A stretch of 39,521 bases of DNA from an uncultured beta proteobacterium (GCA_902825845.1 CADECM010000002.1:64205-103725); one strand, 5' to 3'. Counted from the stretch's first letter, positions 15,877 to 24,236 are shown. Numbers and translations are program-made. The notes: generated from the sequence alone by a model not told the origin.

Positions 15877-16707
15877 ATGAAAAATGCAATTCCGAATGAA
15901 AGCCAAATTCAGACCTTTGTAGATGCCGGTTCGAGAAGTCTCAGGCATCACACGTTTGTGTCAGACAAGTTGAACAAGCACCGGGGGAAACACCCCAGTT
16001 CCGAGTTATTACTTCTGGGGGCAGGTCATGATGCTGGCACAAGCCCGGACACGGAAACGGGCGTTCATTTCCGGCTGAATCAAACTGGCAATATCTTCTA
16101 TGCCACGACCAGCCCGGAATTGCAAAAAGATACCCGGGATCTGTTCAACAGCGTCACGGTTCTGTTTGCCGCAATGACCAAGGCACTGGCCGACAAGAAG
16201 AAGACACTTTTCGACTATGCTGCATGGACCTCGCTGATCTCCAAATCAGGCTACTTTATCGAAGTGCAGAAATTCGAGCAGAATATGGTTATCGAGAGCA
16301 GTTCTCTCACCATCGATACCCAGGTTGTTCAGCAGCTTCTGCCCGGCATTACGTCCGGCAATTCGATGGAAATTGCGAAGAGTGTACTGAGTGCAATTAA
16401 CGGCACTTACAGCAGCAAAGCCGCGAATGACGAGAGCAAATCCGGGCACATCTTGTTTATTTGCGAGGAGCTTTTCGGAGCACCGTCGGTGACGGTCAGA
16501 CTGTTCTTTGCCTCGAAAAAGTCGCATGAAAAAATCACCGCCTCGCCCTGCCACAAGACGACATCGACGACAATCGAGCAAGTGCAGCAGGCTGATACTT
16601 TCCTGTTTGTTTCGCCGGATACCATAGCCCAGTTCGCCGGAAGATTCGGTGAGCATCCGGAGTCCTACACCAAGTTGATTGAAAAGCTGTCGGGGCTTAT
16701 TACCTGA
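15877..16707 (+). CDS. unrecognised 276-residue protein of lower GC content
   Basis: I do not recognise a family with confidence. The protein starts MKNAIPNESQIQTFVDAGSR at an ATG preceded by AAGGA with good spacing. It lacks a signal peptide and transmembrane helices. A region rich in short strands (FRLNQTGNIFYATT) is followed by helical stretches (LFNSVTVLFAAMTKALADKK). Next come a strand pair with VIESSSLTIDTQVVQQLLPG, a Gly/Ser turn, the helix MEIAKSVLSAINGTY, and another strand block ILFICEELFGAPSVTVRLFFASKK. The pattern of a strand followed by a QLLPG-turn and an EIAKSVLSAI helix faintly recalls secreted or pore-forming virulence proteins, but this is only an impression. Base composition is clearly less GC-rich than its neighbours and codon use is less biased. 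Together with flanking remnants, this suggests horizontal acquisition. Confidence 0.8.
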   Translation: MKNAIPNESQIQTFVDAGSRSLRHHTFVSDKLNKHRGKHPSSELLLLGAGHDAGTSPDTETGVHFRLNQTGNIFYATTSPELQKDTRDLFNSVTVLFAAMTKALADKKKTLFDYAAWTSLISKSGYFIEVQKFEQNMVIESSSLTIDTQVVQQLLPGITSGNSMEIAKSVLSAINGTYSSKAANDESKSGHILFICEELFGAPSVTVRLFFASKKSHEKITASPCHKTTSTTIEQVQQADTFLFVSPDTIAQFAGRFGEHPESYTKLIEKLSGLIT

Positions 16708-16842
16708 AAGGGGCCAGGCTCCAATCCCATGTGCTGAAAGCCCTTGTCAAAGGTGCCCGAATCGCGCCAATGCAGATGCTCAAGTCGACGCGTGCCGCCC
16801 CGCCGCCTTCACAGCCCGAGTCAGCGCTGCTCCAACGCATGA

Positions 16843-16983
16843 CAACAAACCACGCGGAAAACCAATTCGCTCAAACGCGCCGACCTCGACGAGTTCGCCG
16901 CAGGCTTCAATCCGCGCACCCGGCATGAGCGCAAGGCGACGTGGCGTGAGAAGAACGCGGCGGGTCGCTGGCGGTCTTTTTGA
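16843..16983 (+). pseudogene. C-terminal remnant of a type I restriction DNA methyltransferase (HsdM-like)
   Basis: In one plus-strand frame, closed upstream by a TGA at 16840-16842, the translation contains LKRADLDEFAAGFNPRTRHE followed by RKATWREKNAAGRWRSF and a stop at 16981. This matches the pattern near the C-terminus of N6-adenine DNA methylase (HsdM) subunits, where L-(K/R)-R-A-D-L-D-E-F is followed by a basic His-x-Arg-Lys-Ala-Thr-Trp segment and GRWR. No start, no SAM-binding motif and no other Hsd subunit is present, so it is a relic. The rest of 16708-17039 contains nothing else I can support. Confidence 0.6.
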
Positions 16984-17039
16984 CGGGCAACCTGTACGAT
17001 CAAATTGCGAACCCGGCCCCGCGATCCCGGCATTCGGCA

Positions 17040-18116
17040 TTACGCCCCCGCGTGCTTGTCCCCAAACCGCCGCTGAAATTCCTGCTGCGCAAGATCCAGC
17101 ACGTTTAACCGTCCCGAATCTCCACCTAATTTGTTCGCCAGCATTCTGGCGCGGGGCAATGCCTGTTGCAGTGGCGTCTTGGCGGATGCGGGCAGTCCGC
17201 TTACGGCCTGCAACAGTGCGACTGCGGCCATGTAGCCGACAAATGGCTTTTCCGCTTCCGGGTTGTCCAGCCGTTGCGCCAGCCACTCCAGATAATTGAC
17301 GTCCGGGAACATCTGCAGGATGGCGACCGCCGACAGGCGCTCACCCGCCGAATTCGAGCGCGCGAATTGATCCAGCAATGCGCGTGTGCCAGGCGCGTTG
17401 GACTTCATCTGCGAAAACACTGCTGTCATCCGCTGTGTTCTTTCGGCACTCGACGGCATGGTGCGGCGGATTCTTTCGTATTCCTCGATCAGGGCCATCA
17501 TCGCCGATTGGGACGACGGATCGGCTGTTTCCGGAGATTTAACCGTGACCGCGGGTTCGGTGCCGCGGGATTCCGTCTGCAGGATGTCGCGAATGGCGCG
17601 CAGCAATCCGCCGCGTACATGTTCGGCGAAGGCGGCGCGTGTGGGATAGCTTTCGGTGAGCCCGAGTTTGGACAGGCGGTCGCGAAATTTGACCACTTCG
17701 GCAATCTGCGCGATCTCGCCTATGCTTGGCATGGCAATGGGCTCATCGCAAAAATAAAACATGATGCGCGGCAGGTGGCTGGTTTTGCGCTTGTCCACGG
17801 CACGCTGAAATTCCTCGATCGTCCCGCTGGGCGCGTTTTTTGTGGGCGTGCCGGCGCGTTTCCACATGACGCCGACAAAGATGTCATAGTCGACCGGAAT
17901 CTGGCGATTGATCACATCCTGCGGCGCGCCAAGGTCCGGATACGCATGTGTTTCATAACGAACCAGCTCCAACGACAGGCGTTTTTCCGGGGTGAGGAAG
18001 GTCAGAACGTCGTTGATGTCCCGGATCAAACGCGCAAGCGCGTCCCGTTCGTCGCTGACATCGCCGGGCGACGCGACGAATACCTTGAGAATCCGCGGTG
18101 GGTCCTGATCTGGCAC
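17040..18116 (-). CDS. DUF4062 domain protein (TIR-like effector-type N-terminus)
   Basis: A 358-residue soluble protein. Residues about 8-130 form a DUF4062 domain: the strand ILKVFVASPGDVSDERDAL, then LVRYETHAYPDLGAPQDVIN, the core YDIFVGVMWKRAGTPT and SGTIEEFQRAV, and finally IMFYFCDEP. DUF4062 is related to TIR domains and is found as a sensing or effector module in NTPase-based conflict proteins. Here it has no NACHT/STAND ATPase. Instead a linker rich in Ser/Thr/Pro leads into a helical C-terminal region (about 210-350, with LIEEYERIRRTMP and GERLSAVAILQMFPDVNYLE) that may form HEAT-like helices. The GTG start at 18116 lacks a clear ribosome-binding site. It lies 30 bases after the MFS gene on the same strand and next to a methyltransferase relic. 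A defence or signalling role is inferred from the domain only. Confidence 0.82.
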   Translation of the reverse strand: MPDQDPPRILKVFVASPGDVSDERDALARLIRDINDVLTFLTPEKRLSLELVRYETHAYPDLGAPQDVINRQIPVDYDIFVGVMWKRAGTPTKNAPSGTIEEFQRAVDKRKTSHLPRIMFYFCDEPIAMPSIGEIAQIAEVVKFRDRLSKLGLTESYPTRAAFAEHVRGGLLRAIRDILQTESRGTEPAVTVKSPETADPSSQSAMMALIEEYERIRRTMPSSAERTQRMTAVFSQMKSNAPGTRALLDQFARSNSAGERLSAVAILQMFPDVNYLEWLAQRLDNPEAEKPFVGYMAAVALLQAVSGLPASAKTPLQQALPRARMLANKLGGDSGRLNVLDLAQQEFQRRFGDKHAGA

Positions 18117-18146
18117 GGGTCAAGCATAGCATGCGCGCCGCAAGGG

Positions 18147-19436
18147 TCAATTTGCTGTAGGTCGCCGCGTCGCGGCCCACAGCCCGAAGCCGGTGACGAC
18201 GACGCAGAATGCAACCCCGAGAATGACGCCACCGTAACTGCCGTAGTGGTCGAACATCCAGCCCGCCCACCATGGGCCCAATGCCGAACCCAAACCGAAG
18301 CCCAGGTCGAGCAGGCCAAGGATGGTGCCGAGGTTTCTGCCCGCGAAACGGTCCGACACGGCGGAGGCGTAGACTGGTGAAATGCCATTGAAGCCGAGGC
18401 CGTAGGTCAGCAGGTAGCCCGCCAGCAGTGCGATGCGCAGCGCGGCGGCTTCGGCCGGCACGAGTGTCGTCAGCCACAGCAGCAACAGTCCGATGAGGCT
18501 GATGCCGCAGATAATGACCACGCACGCCGAGCGCCCGATACGATCGGACAACGGCCCCCAGATCAGGCCGCCGCCGGCGCGCATGGCGCCGAGCAGCCCG
18601 AAGATCAACGACGCCAACGGCAGACTGTAGCCGATGTCCACCAGCATGCGTGTCTGGTGCACGACCAGAATCATATTGCACAGGCCGGTCATGGTGACGG
18701 CCAGCGCCAATAGCCAGAACGCCCGGGTGCGCAACGCTTCCATCACGGTTGCGCCAGTGCTGGCCGGGGCTTTCGCAGCCGGCGGCGCGCCGGCCGCTGG
18801 CGTCGGTCCGTCGGCCTCCAGGCCCTCCTGCTCGGCGGAATGGCGATGAAACAGCAGGTTGATCGGGATCAACACCACCATTGCGGCAAGGCCGAACCAC
18901 CACATGGTTTCGCGCCACCCCAGGCGCACAATCAGTTCTGCACTCAGCGTGGCGATGCCGAGGGAGCCCAGGCCCACGCCGGCGAGCGATAGCGCGGCAG
19001 CGAGTCCCCGCCGCCGCGCGAACCAGCGCGGGACAATCGCCATGTGCGGAATAAAGCCGAGCGCGGCGTAGCTCAGCCCGAGCAGAATGCCGTAGGCGGC
19101 GGTCAGGCCGGCGAGGGAGTTGACCGTCGAGCACAACATCAGCCCGCTTCCCATGCATAGCGCGCCGATGGTAAACAGCACGCGCGCGCCCAGACGGTCG
19201 AACAGGTAACCGCTGAGGGCGGCAGTGCACGCGTAGACGATCATGGCGGCGGATACCACGCCGGCCGTGTCCGCGCGCGACCAGCCGGTCTCGTCAAGAA
19301 TCGCGGAGTAGTAGACGCCGAAGGCGAAGCGAAAGCCGAGGGAAACGAACAGCGTGACGAACATCACCGCGACGATGACCCAGCCGTAGTAGATGCCGCG
19401 CCTGCCGAACCATGCGACCCACGAAGATGAATTCAC
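18147..19436 (-). CDS. MFS transporter, oxalate/formate antiporter-like
   Basis: A 429-residue inner-membrane major facilitator protein with 12 predicted helices. The first follows GIYYGWVIVAVMFVTLFVS, a sequence typical of monocarboxylate and oxalate/formate antiporter-like members. The loop between helices 2 and 3 contains GYLFDRLGAR, the MFS signature region, and the corresponding C-half loop is GPLSDRIGRSA. A cytoplasmic Ala/Pro-rich linker (about residues 200-235) separates the two halves. It begins at GTG 19436, 59 bases after the nitrile hydratase accessory gene on the same strand. Co-transcription and a role in moving a nitrile, amide or carboxylate are therefore plausible but inferred. 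The weak ribosome-binding site makes the start tentative. Confidence 0.88.
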   Translation of the reverse strand: MNSSSWVAWFGRRGIYYGWVIVAVMFVTLFVSLGFRFAFGVYYSAILDETGWSRADTAGVVSAAMIVYACTAALSGYLFDRLGARVLFTIGALCMGSGLMLCSTVNSLAGLTAAYGILLGLSYAALGFIPHMAIVPRWFARRRGLAAALSLAGVGLGSLGIATLSAELIVRLGWRETMWWFGLAAMVVLIPINLLFHRHSAEQEGLEADGPTPAAGAPPAAKAPASTGATVMEALRTRAFWLLALAVTMTGLCNMILVVHQTRMLVDIGYSLPLASLIFGLLGAMRAGGGLIWGPLSDRIGRSACVVIICGISLIGLLLLWLTTLVPAEAAALRIALLAGYLLTYGLGFNGISPVYASAVSDRFAGRNLGTILGLLDLGFGLGSALGPWWAGWMFDHYGSYGGVILGVAFCVVVTGFGLWAATRRPTAN

Positions 19437-19495
19437 TCGCTGTCCATGTCCCGGTCAGGCGCGCTGGCGGGCGCTGCAAGCGGACGCGCGCCGAA

Positions 19496-19885
19496 TCACG
19501 TTGCGCGGAAATCTTCCGGCTGAAGTTCGATTGGCATGCCGTGGGGCGTGCGGTCGGCCGCACGGTCCCAGGCGTCATGGTAGCGTGACAATGTGTGCGC
19601 ATCGGTCACGCGTTTTTCCGCGACTATCCGTTCCAGCGCGGCGAGCCAATGATGATAATAGGTATCCCCGGTATCAGGGTCCCCGCGGGCGCGCGCGCGC
19701 TCGATTTCTGCCGCGAGCATCGCCGCCCATTCCGGCCAGGTGAACAGTCCGCGATCGTACAGTGTGAGCGTCATGGCAAAGGCCTGGGCTTGCCACGGCT
19801 CGCGGAACACGGGCCCGCCGGCGTCGTGCGGAAAGCCGGGAACGGCTTGCGCTACTGCTGAAGTGCGGTCGGTCATGTCACGCAT
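19496..19885 (-). CDS. nitrile hydratase accessory (activator) protein
   Basis: A 129-residue cytoplasmic protein of the cobalt-type nitrile hydratase activator family, which resembles the beta subunit N-terminus and helps insert the metal and oxidise the active-site cysteines. Visible marks are GGPVFREPWQAQAFAMTLTL, parallel to the beta subunit's GEPVFHAPWEARVLAMTRTM, then GLFTWPEWAAMLAAEI and DTYYHHWLAALERIVAEK. I chose ATG 19885, one base after the beta-subunit stop (TGACATG), for coupling; ATG 19876 is an alternative three codons in. It is third in the alpha-beta-accessory order normal for these operons. Confidence 0.93.
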   Translation of the reverse strand: MRDMTDRTSAVAQAVPGFPHDAGGPVFREPWQAQAFAMTLTLYDRGLFTWPEWAAMLAAEIERARARGDPDTGDTYYHHWLAALERIVAEKRVTDAHTLSRYHDAWDRAADRTPHGMPIELQPEDFRAT

Positions 19886-19886
19886 G

Positions 19887-20546
19887 TCACACCGGGTCGA
19901 GGTAGGACTCGAAAGCCTCGATCGAAACCGTGAGCGTGGCATCGCCCTCCGGTCCCCACAGCTCGCGCCCATCGAATATGACGGTATACAACCATTGCGC
20001 TTGTTCGCTGTCACCCTGCGCCGACGTGTCGGGGAATACATGGCAGCCCTGAATACGCTCGATCACGCCTGCGTGGCCGCGCACATAGCGCGGTAGCCGC
20101 GTGTGCGTTTGCGGGTGGATGTTTCTGGCGCGCACGTGATCGCCCACCTTGAATCGGGCGGGCGCATCGGCCGGCCGGTCAAAGGTGCCGCGGCGCATGA
20201 CGCGCGGCACGTCCGCCAGCATGAACGGACCGCGCTTGAGCGGCGCGGCGGGGTGCAGCGCGTGTCCGCTGGCCAGTTCCGCGCCGTCGATCAGGCCATG
20301 GTCGAGCAGCATCTGCCGCATCGCGAAAAACCATTTCTCGTAGTAGGAAGCGCCGAGGTAAAACGGCGGCGGCAGCTGCTCGCGTGCGAAACGCTGCATA
20401 TCGATGCTCCAGCCGTTGGCGGCCCCCATGGTGCGCGTCATCGCGAGCACGCGGGCTTCCCACGGCGCGTGAAACACCGGCTCGCCGCGCTCCGGCTTGA
20501 CCGGGCCAAAGCCGTCCATTCCACCCATGTCGTGAACGCCGTCCAT
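19887..20546 (-). CDS. nthB: nitrile hydratase beta subunit
   Basis: The 219-residue beta subunit of nitrile hydratase, which with the alpha subunit hydrates nitriles to amides. It starts MDGVHDMGGMDGFGPVKPE, the family's signature N-terminus, continues with FHAPWEARVLAMTRTMGAAN and ASYYEKWFFAM, and ends with the SH3-like barrel ARFKVGDHVRARNIHPQTHT, RLPRYVRGHAGVIER and VIFDGRELWGPEGD. The length is normal for the cobalt type. The start overlaps the alpha-subunit stop by one base (TAATG), so the two chains are translationally coupled. Confidence 0.97.
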   Translation of the reverse strand: MDGVHDMGGMDGFGPVKPERGEPVFHAPWEARVLAMTRTMGAANGWSIDMQRFAREQLPPPFYLGASYYEKWFFAMRQMLLDHGLIDGAELASGHALHPAAPLKRGPFMLADVPRVMRRGTFDRPADAPARFKVGDHVRARNIHPQTHTRLPRYVRGHAGVIERIQGCHVFPDTSAQGDSEQAQWLYTVIFDGRELWGPEGDATLTVSIEAFESYLDPV

Positions 20547-21187
20547 TACACCGCCTTCCCGGGCGGCTGGGCGAGGCCCGTGCCGACCATCGAATCGCGC
20601 GTGACCAGCGCGGCGAGTTGATCCTCGGTCCAGCCGTCGGTGCCCGCTGGACGCATCGGCACCACGAGGAATCGCGTTTCGGCGGTGGAGTCCCAGACGC
20701 GGATTTTGGTCGTGGCCGGCAGCGTGACGCCGAAGTCATGCAGCACGCCGCGCGGATCTTTCACGGTGCGCGAGCGGTACTGCGTCGACTTGTACCAAAC
20801 GGGCGGCAAACCGAGCAGGTCCCACGGATAACATGAGCACAGGGTGCACACCACGATGTTGTGGGTGTCCGGCGTGTTCTCGACGGCAACGAGGTGCTCG
20901 CCGACGCGGCTATCATGTCCCAGCCCCGCGACGGCTTTCGAGCCATCCTCAAGCAGGGCCTTTCTGAAGCCCGCATCGATCCAGGCTTTTGCCACCACGC
21001 GCGCGCCGTTGTGCGGCCCGATGCGGGTCTCGCAGGCTTCGATGATCGCGTCGAGCGCCGCCGCTTCGACGTAACCCTTCTCGGTGAGGATGGTTTCAAG
21101 TGCCCGGACGCGCAACTGCATGTCGGACAACTCGGAGCCGCCGGCGTGGTCGCCGCCGTGGTCGTGATGGTGATCCGGATTAGCCAT
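20546..21187 (-). CDS. nthA: nitrile hydratase alpha subunit, cobalt type
   Basis: The 213-residue catalytic subunit, cytoplasmic. The metal-binding loop VCTLCSCYPW has Cys114, Cys117, Ser118 and Cys119. In known enzymes the two latter cysteines are oxidised and bind a low-spin metal, and Thr after the first Cys marks the cobalt rather than the iron type. Other family marks are RALETILTEKGYV, WYKSTQYRSRTVKDPRGVL and WDSTAETRFLVVP. The N-terminus has a short His/Gly/Asp stretch (DHHHDHGGDHAGG) common in these proteins. Translation starts at ATG 21187 with GGAGGG upstream. It heads the alpha-beta-accessory-MFS gene row. No amidase gene is in the window, so the fate of the amide product is not shown here. 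Confidence 0.97.
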   Translation of the reverse strand: MANPDHHHDHGGDHAGGSELSDMQLRVRALETILTEKGYVEAAALDAIIEACETRIGPHNGARVVAKAWIDAGFRKALLEDGSKAVAGLGHDSRVGEHLVAVENTPDTHNIVVCTLCSCYPWDLLGLPPVWYKSTQYRSRTVKDPRGVLHDFGVTLPATTKIRVWDSTAETRFLVVPMRPAGTDGWTEDQLAALVTRDSMVGTGLAQPPGKAV

Positions 21188-21203
21188 GGATGCTGAACCC
21201 TCC

Positions 21204-21230
21204 GTTACATAAACTGCAGGTTACTGTAAC
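21204..21230. promoter_or_regulatory. palindromic site upstream of nthA
   Basis: GTTAC at 21204-21208 is followed by the perfect palindrome GTTAC-T-GTAAC at 21220-21230, within the 276-base divergent region between nthA and ccmA. Its closeness to the nthA ribosome-binding site (GGAGGG) suits an operator. TATACT near 21302, on the plus strand, could be a ccmA -10 box. No gene is seen in the rest of the gap. Confidence 0.4.
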
Positions 21231-21463
21231 ACGCGTTGCGGCGTTGGCCCAGTGTCGCCCGGCAGTTCCGCTGCAAAGTTCGGGAATGGATGAGGCGCTG
21301 CGATATACTTGGCGCACGGCACTTCTCATCGCAGACCTTACCGATCACCGTGAAACCCGTTACCCCGATGCGTGTCCAGGCTTCCCTCCGCGGCATTGCA
21401 GACATCCGTCGTTTCTTCAACATGACGTCAACGGCGTGAATGGCACACTGGCGGGGCTGATGC

Positions 21464-22093
21464 ATGCTTGAGGTCTTCGGTCTGGGTTGTTCCCGCGGTG
21501 AACGCGTGCTGTTCCGCGGCGTGTCATTCAAGCTGGAGGCGCGCGGACTGTTGCATGTTGCGGGCGCCAACGGCAGCGGCAAGACCAGTTTGCTGCGCAT
21601 CCTGTGCGGCCTGGGCGCGGCCGATGCGGGGGAAGTGCGTTGGCGCGGCGAACCCATTCGGGCCTTGCGCGAAAGCTATTGGCGCGAACTGGTCTACATG
21701 GGACACGCCAACGCCCTGAAGGACGATCTTTCCGCCACGGAAAATCTGTTGCTGGCCTGTGCGCTTGCGGGCCGTGCCGCAACGCCTGCCGCAGCCGCGC
21801 CGGCGCTCGATGCCTTTGGCCTTGCGGCCTGCGCACATCTGCCCGTGCGCGCCCTGTCGCAGGGGCAAAAGCGCCGCGCCACGCTGGCGCGTCTGGCGCT
21901 TTCCATGCAGGCGCCCTTGTGGATACTCGACGAGCCGCTGGCTGCGCTGGATGTTGCCGCTGTCCGCTATCTGGAGGATGTGCTGCTGGCCTATGCCGAC
22001 GGCGGCGGCAGCGTGATTTTCACCACCCACCAGGACGCGGCAATCGGTTCGCGCGTGCCGCAGCGCGTCGACCTGGATGCCGCCGCATGTTAG
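21464..22093 (+). CDS. ccmA: cytochrome c maturation ABC transporter ATPase CcmA
   Basis: The 209-residue ATPase of the CcmABCD complex, which releases holo-CcmE from CcmC/D for heme delivery. Walker A is GANGSGKTSL, the ABC signature is LSQGQKRR, Walker B is LWILDEP, and a His switch appears in TTHQD. CcmA-typical segments include LHVAGANGSGKTSLLRILCG and YMGHANALKDDLSATENL. It opens the ccm operon; its start at ATG 21464 has GGGG upstream. The end overlaps a possible early ccmB start. Confidence 0.97.
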   Translation: MLEVFGLGCSRGERVLFRGVSFKLEARGLLHVAGANGSGKTSLLRILCGLGAADAGEVRWRGEPIRALRESYWRELVYMGHANALKDDLSATENLLLACALAGRAATPAAAAPALDAFGLAACAHLPVRALSQGQKRRATLARLALSMQAPLWILDEPLAALDVAAVRYLEDVLLAYADGGGSVIFTTHQDAAIGSRVPQRVDLDAAAC

Positions 22094-22107
22094 GCACCGC
22101 AGGCGTC

Positions 22108-22764
22108 ATGCGCAGCGTTATCGCGCGCGATCTGACGCTGGCGTGGCGGCGCAAGGCCGACGTGTTTGTGGCAGTGCTGTTTTTTGTGATTGTTGCGAGC
22201 CTGTTTCCATTGGGCATCGGACCGGAGCCGCAACTGCTGCGCGCGATCGGACCCGGCGTGGTGTGGGTGGCGGCATTGCTGGCTTCGATGCTGGCGTTGT
22301 CGCGCTTGTTTGCCGCGGACTATGCCGACGGCACCCTGGAACAGATGCTGCTGGCCGCCACGCCGCTGTCGATAATTGTGATTGCCAAGGTGATCGCGCA
22401 CTGGATCGCGGCCAATATACCGCTGGTGCTGATCGGCCCGCTGTTGGGGCTGCAGTTCGGTTTGCCGGGCGACGCGCTGGCCGTGCTGGCGCTGGCGCTG
22501 GCGCTCGGTACCCCGAGTCTGAGCCTGATTGGTGCGATCGGTGCGGCGCTCACGCTCGGGCTGCGCGGCGGCGGCGTGCTGCTTGCGCTGCTGGTGTTGC
22601 CGCTGTATGCGCCGGTGCTGATCCTGGGTTCGCTGGCCGTGGAAGCCACCGCCGCGGGTCTTGCGGCGCAACCTTACCTGTTGCTGCTGGCTGCAATGTC
22701 GTTGGCGGCGCTGTCGCTGGCGCCGTGGGCCATCGCCGCAGCGTTGAGAATTTCTCACGAATAA
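22108..22764 (+). CDS. ccmB: heme exporter membrane subunit CcmB
   Basis: A 218-residue inner-membrane permease-like subunit with six hydrophobic helices. The central motif LFPLGIGPEPQLLRAIGPGV is characteristic of CcmB, as are DGTLEQMLLA, AKVIAHWIAANIPLVLIGPL and the C-terminal WAIAAALRISHE. I chose ATG 22108 because it matches the length of the E. coli protein; ATG 22087, overlapping the ccmA stop, would add seven residues. The stop codon lies inside an AT-rich repeat copy. Confidence 0.96.
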   Translation: MRSVIARDLTLAWRRKADVFVAVLFFVIVASLFPLGIGPEPQLLRAIGPGVVWVAALLASMLALSRLFAADYADGTLEQMLLAATPLSIIVIAKVIAHWIAANIPLVLIGPLLGLQFGLPGDALAVLALALALGTPSLSLIGAIGAALTLGLRGGGVLLALLVLPLYAPVLILGSLAVEATAAGLAAQPYLLLLAAMSLAALSLAPWAIAAALRISHE

Positions 22765-22777
22765 ACAATTACTTACG
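22759..22777 (+). repeat. AT-rich dispersed element, copy 6
   Basis: GAATAAACAATTACTTACG overlaps the ccmB stop codon and lies in the 91-base gap before ccmC, the one AT-rich interruption in the operon's first half. It points towards ccmC. Confidence 0.6.
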
Positions 22778-22855
22778 AAATGGCGCTGCGGTAGTAAGAT
22801 TGCGCTTTTCGCAGCGACCAAATCTTAGTACCCTTTGCCCAATCAAGAACGCGCC

Positions 22856-23626
22856 ATGTCGAGCGCCACACGAGAAGCCTTGCCGCAGGGCATTACCTGG
22901 TTCAAGTACGCCGCACCGCAGACGTTTTTCCCGCTGGCGGGCGCACTGGCGCCTTGGTTTGCGGCAATCGCGGTGGTGTTGTTCGTGGCAGGTCTATACA
23001 TCGGCTTTTTTGTCGCACCCACTGACGCCCAACAGGGTGAGGCGTACCGCATCATTTTCATCCATGTGCCGGCGGCGTGGATGTCGATGTTGATCTATCT
23101 GGTGATGGCCTTTTGGGCCGGCGTGGGTCTTGCCTTCAATACACGCTTGTCGCACATGATGGCGAGCGCGCTGGCGCCCACCGGTGCGCTGTTTACGTTT
23201 CTCGCGCTGTGGACCGGCGCGCTGTGGGGCAAACCGACCTGGGGCACGTGGTGGGCGTGGGACGCGCGCATGACTTCGGAACTGCTGCTGCTGTTCCTGT
23301 ATTTTGGCTTTATGGCATTGCAGGCGGCGATCGACGACCCGCGCCGCGCGGACAAGGCGGGTGCGGTATTGGCGTTGGTGGGCGTGATCAATATTCCGAT
23401 CATTTATTTTTCGGTGAAATGGTGGAACACGCTGCATCAGGGCGCCTCGGTCAGCCTGAAGAGCGCGCCGACCATGGCCACCACCATGCTGACCGGCATG
23501 CTGGTAATGGTATTCGCGTGCTGGGCGTATGCCATAGCAGCGGCATTGTGGCGCGTGCGTTGTATCATTCTCGAGCGCGAACGGCGCAGTGACTGGGTGC
23601 GCGACTATCTGGGAGCAGGACGATGA
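22856..23626 (+). CDS. ccmC: heme-handling membrane protein CcmC
   Basis: A 256-residue inner-membrane protein that presents heme to CcmE. Six helices are visible. The WWD-type signature TWGTWWAWDAR lies at about residues 128-138 on the periplasmic side, and the flanking heme-ligand histidines are His70 (IIFIHVP) and His194 (KWWNTLHQG). ATG 22856 was chosen over a TTG at 22835 because the family N-terminus fits. The stop overlaps the ccmD start (ATGA). Confidence 0.96.
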   Translation: MSSATREALPQGITWFKYAAPQTFFPLAGALAPWFAAIAVVLFVAGLYIGFFVAPTDAQQGEAYRIIFIHVPAAWMSMLIYLVMAFWAGVGLAFNTRLSHMMASALAPTGALFTFLALWTGALWGKPTWGTWWAWDARMTSELLLLFLYFGFMALQAAIDDPRRADKAGAVLALVGVINIPIIYFSVKWWNTLHQGASVSLKSAPTMATTMLTGMLVMVFACWAYAIAAALWRVRCIILERERRSDWVRDYLGAGR

Positions 23627-23769
23627 ACTGGGGCAGTGCGGCTGATTTTTTTGCGATGGGCGGCTACGGGCTGTATGTGTGGGGTTCCTATGCCGTGACC
23701 GCAGTGTGCATTGCGATTGAACTGGTGTCGCTGGCGCGCCGCCGCCGCGCCGCGGGCGGGCCATCATGA
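23623..23769 (+). CDS. ccmD: heme exporter protein CcmD
   Basis: A 48-residue single-span membrane protein, [20 protein letters not shown] followed by [20 protein letters not shown] and a basic tail. The [15 protein letters not shown] pattern and the short Arg-rich C-terminus are diagnostic. CcmD helps release CcmE from the CcmABC complex. It overlaps both ccmC and ccmE by four bases. Confidence 0.94.
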   Translation: MNWGSAADFFAMGGYGLYVWGSYAVTAVCIAIELVSLARRRRAAGGPS

Positions 23770-24236
23770 AGCCCCGTCATCGCCGTATTGTATTGATTGT
23801 TGCCGGAGTCGCCGGGCTGGGTATCGCGGCGTGGCTGGTGCTGTCAGCGTTTCAGCAGAATCTGGTTTTTTTCTTCACGCCCACGCAGGTGGCGGCCAAC
23901 GAAGCGCCGAAAGGCCGCGCGTTTCGCGTCGGCGGCATGGTCGAGGTGGGCAGCGTCAAGCGCCAGCCGGATGGCGTTACCGTGCAATTCGTGGTGACTG
24001 ACACCGCCAAGAGCATCCCGGTTGCCTACAAGGGCGTGCTGCCGGATCTGTTTCGCGAAGGCAAGGGCGTGGTGACACAGGGTCGGCTGGAGAACGGCCT
24101 GTTTGTGGCGAGCGAAGTCCTGGCCAAGCACGATGAAAACTACATGCCGCCCGAGGCCGCCGATGCCATGAAAAAGGGGCAGGCGATCAACGAGAAGGCC
24201 ACGCACACCATCGTCAACCCGCCGCAAGGCAAATAG
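23766..24236 (+). CDS. ccmE: periplasmic heme chaperone CcmE
   Basis: A 156-residue membrane-anchored protein: one N-terminal helix (about 7-27), then an OB-fold domain. The heme-binding motif [12 protein letters not shown] has His122, the residue that binds heme covalently, and Tyr126. [13 protein letters not shown] and [18 protein letters not shown] are typical of the family. It receives heme from CcmC and passes it to CcmF/H. The start overlaps the ccmD stop. Confidence 0.97.
   Translation: MKPRHRRIVLIVAGVAGLGIAAWLVLSAFQQNLVFFFTPTQVAANEAPKGRAFRVGGMVEVGSVKRQPDGVTVQFVVTDTAKSIPVAYKGVLPDLFREGKGVVTQGRLENGLFVASEVLAKHDENYMPPEAADAMKKGQAINEKATHTIVNPPQGK

Noticed and set aside
16984..17299. Possible further coding remnants between the HsdM relic and DUF4062 and within the DUF4062 3' end on the plus strand
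   Set aside because: Translations show no family features and overlap the supported DUF4062 gene in antisense.
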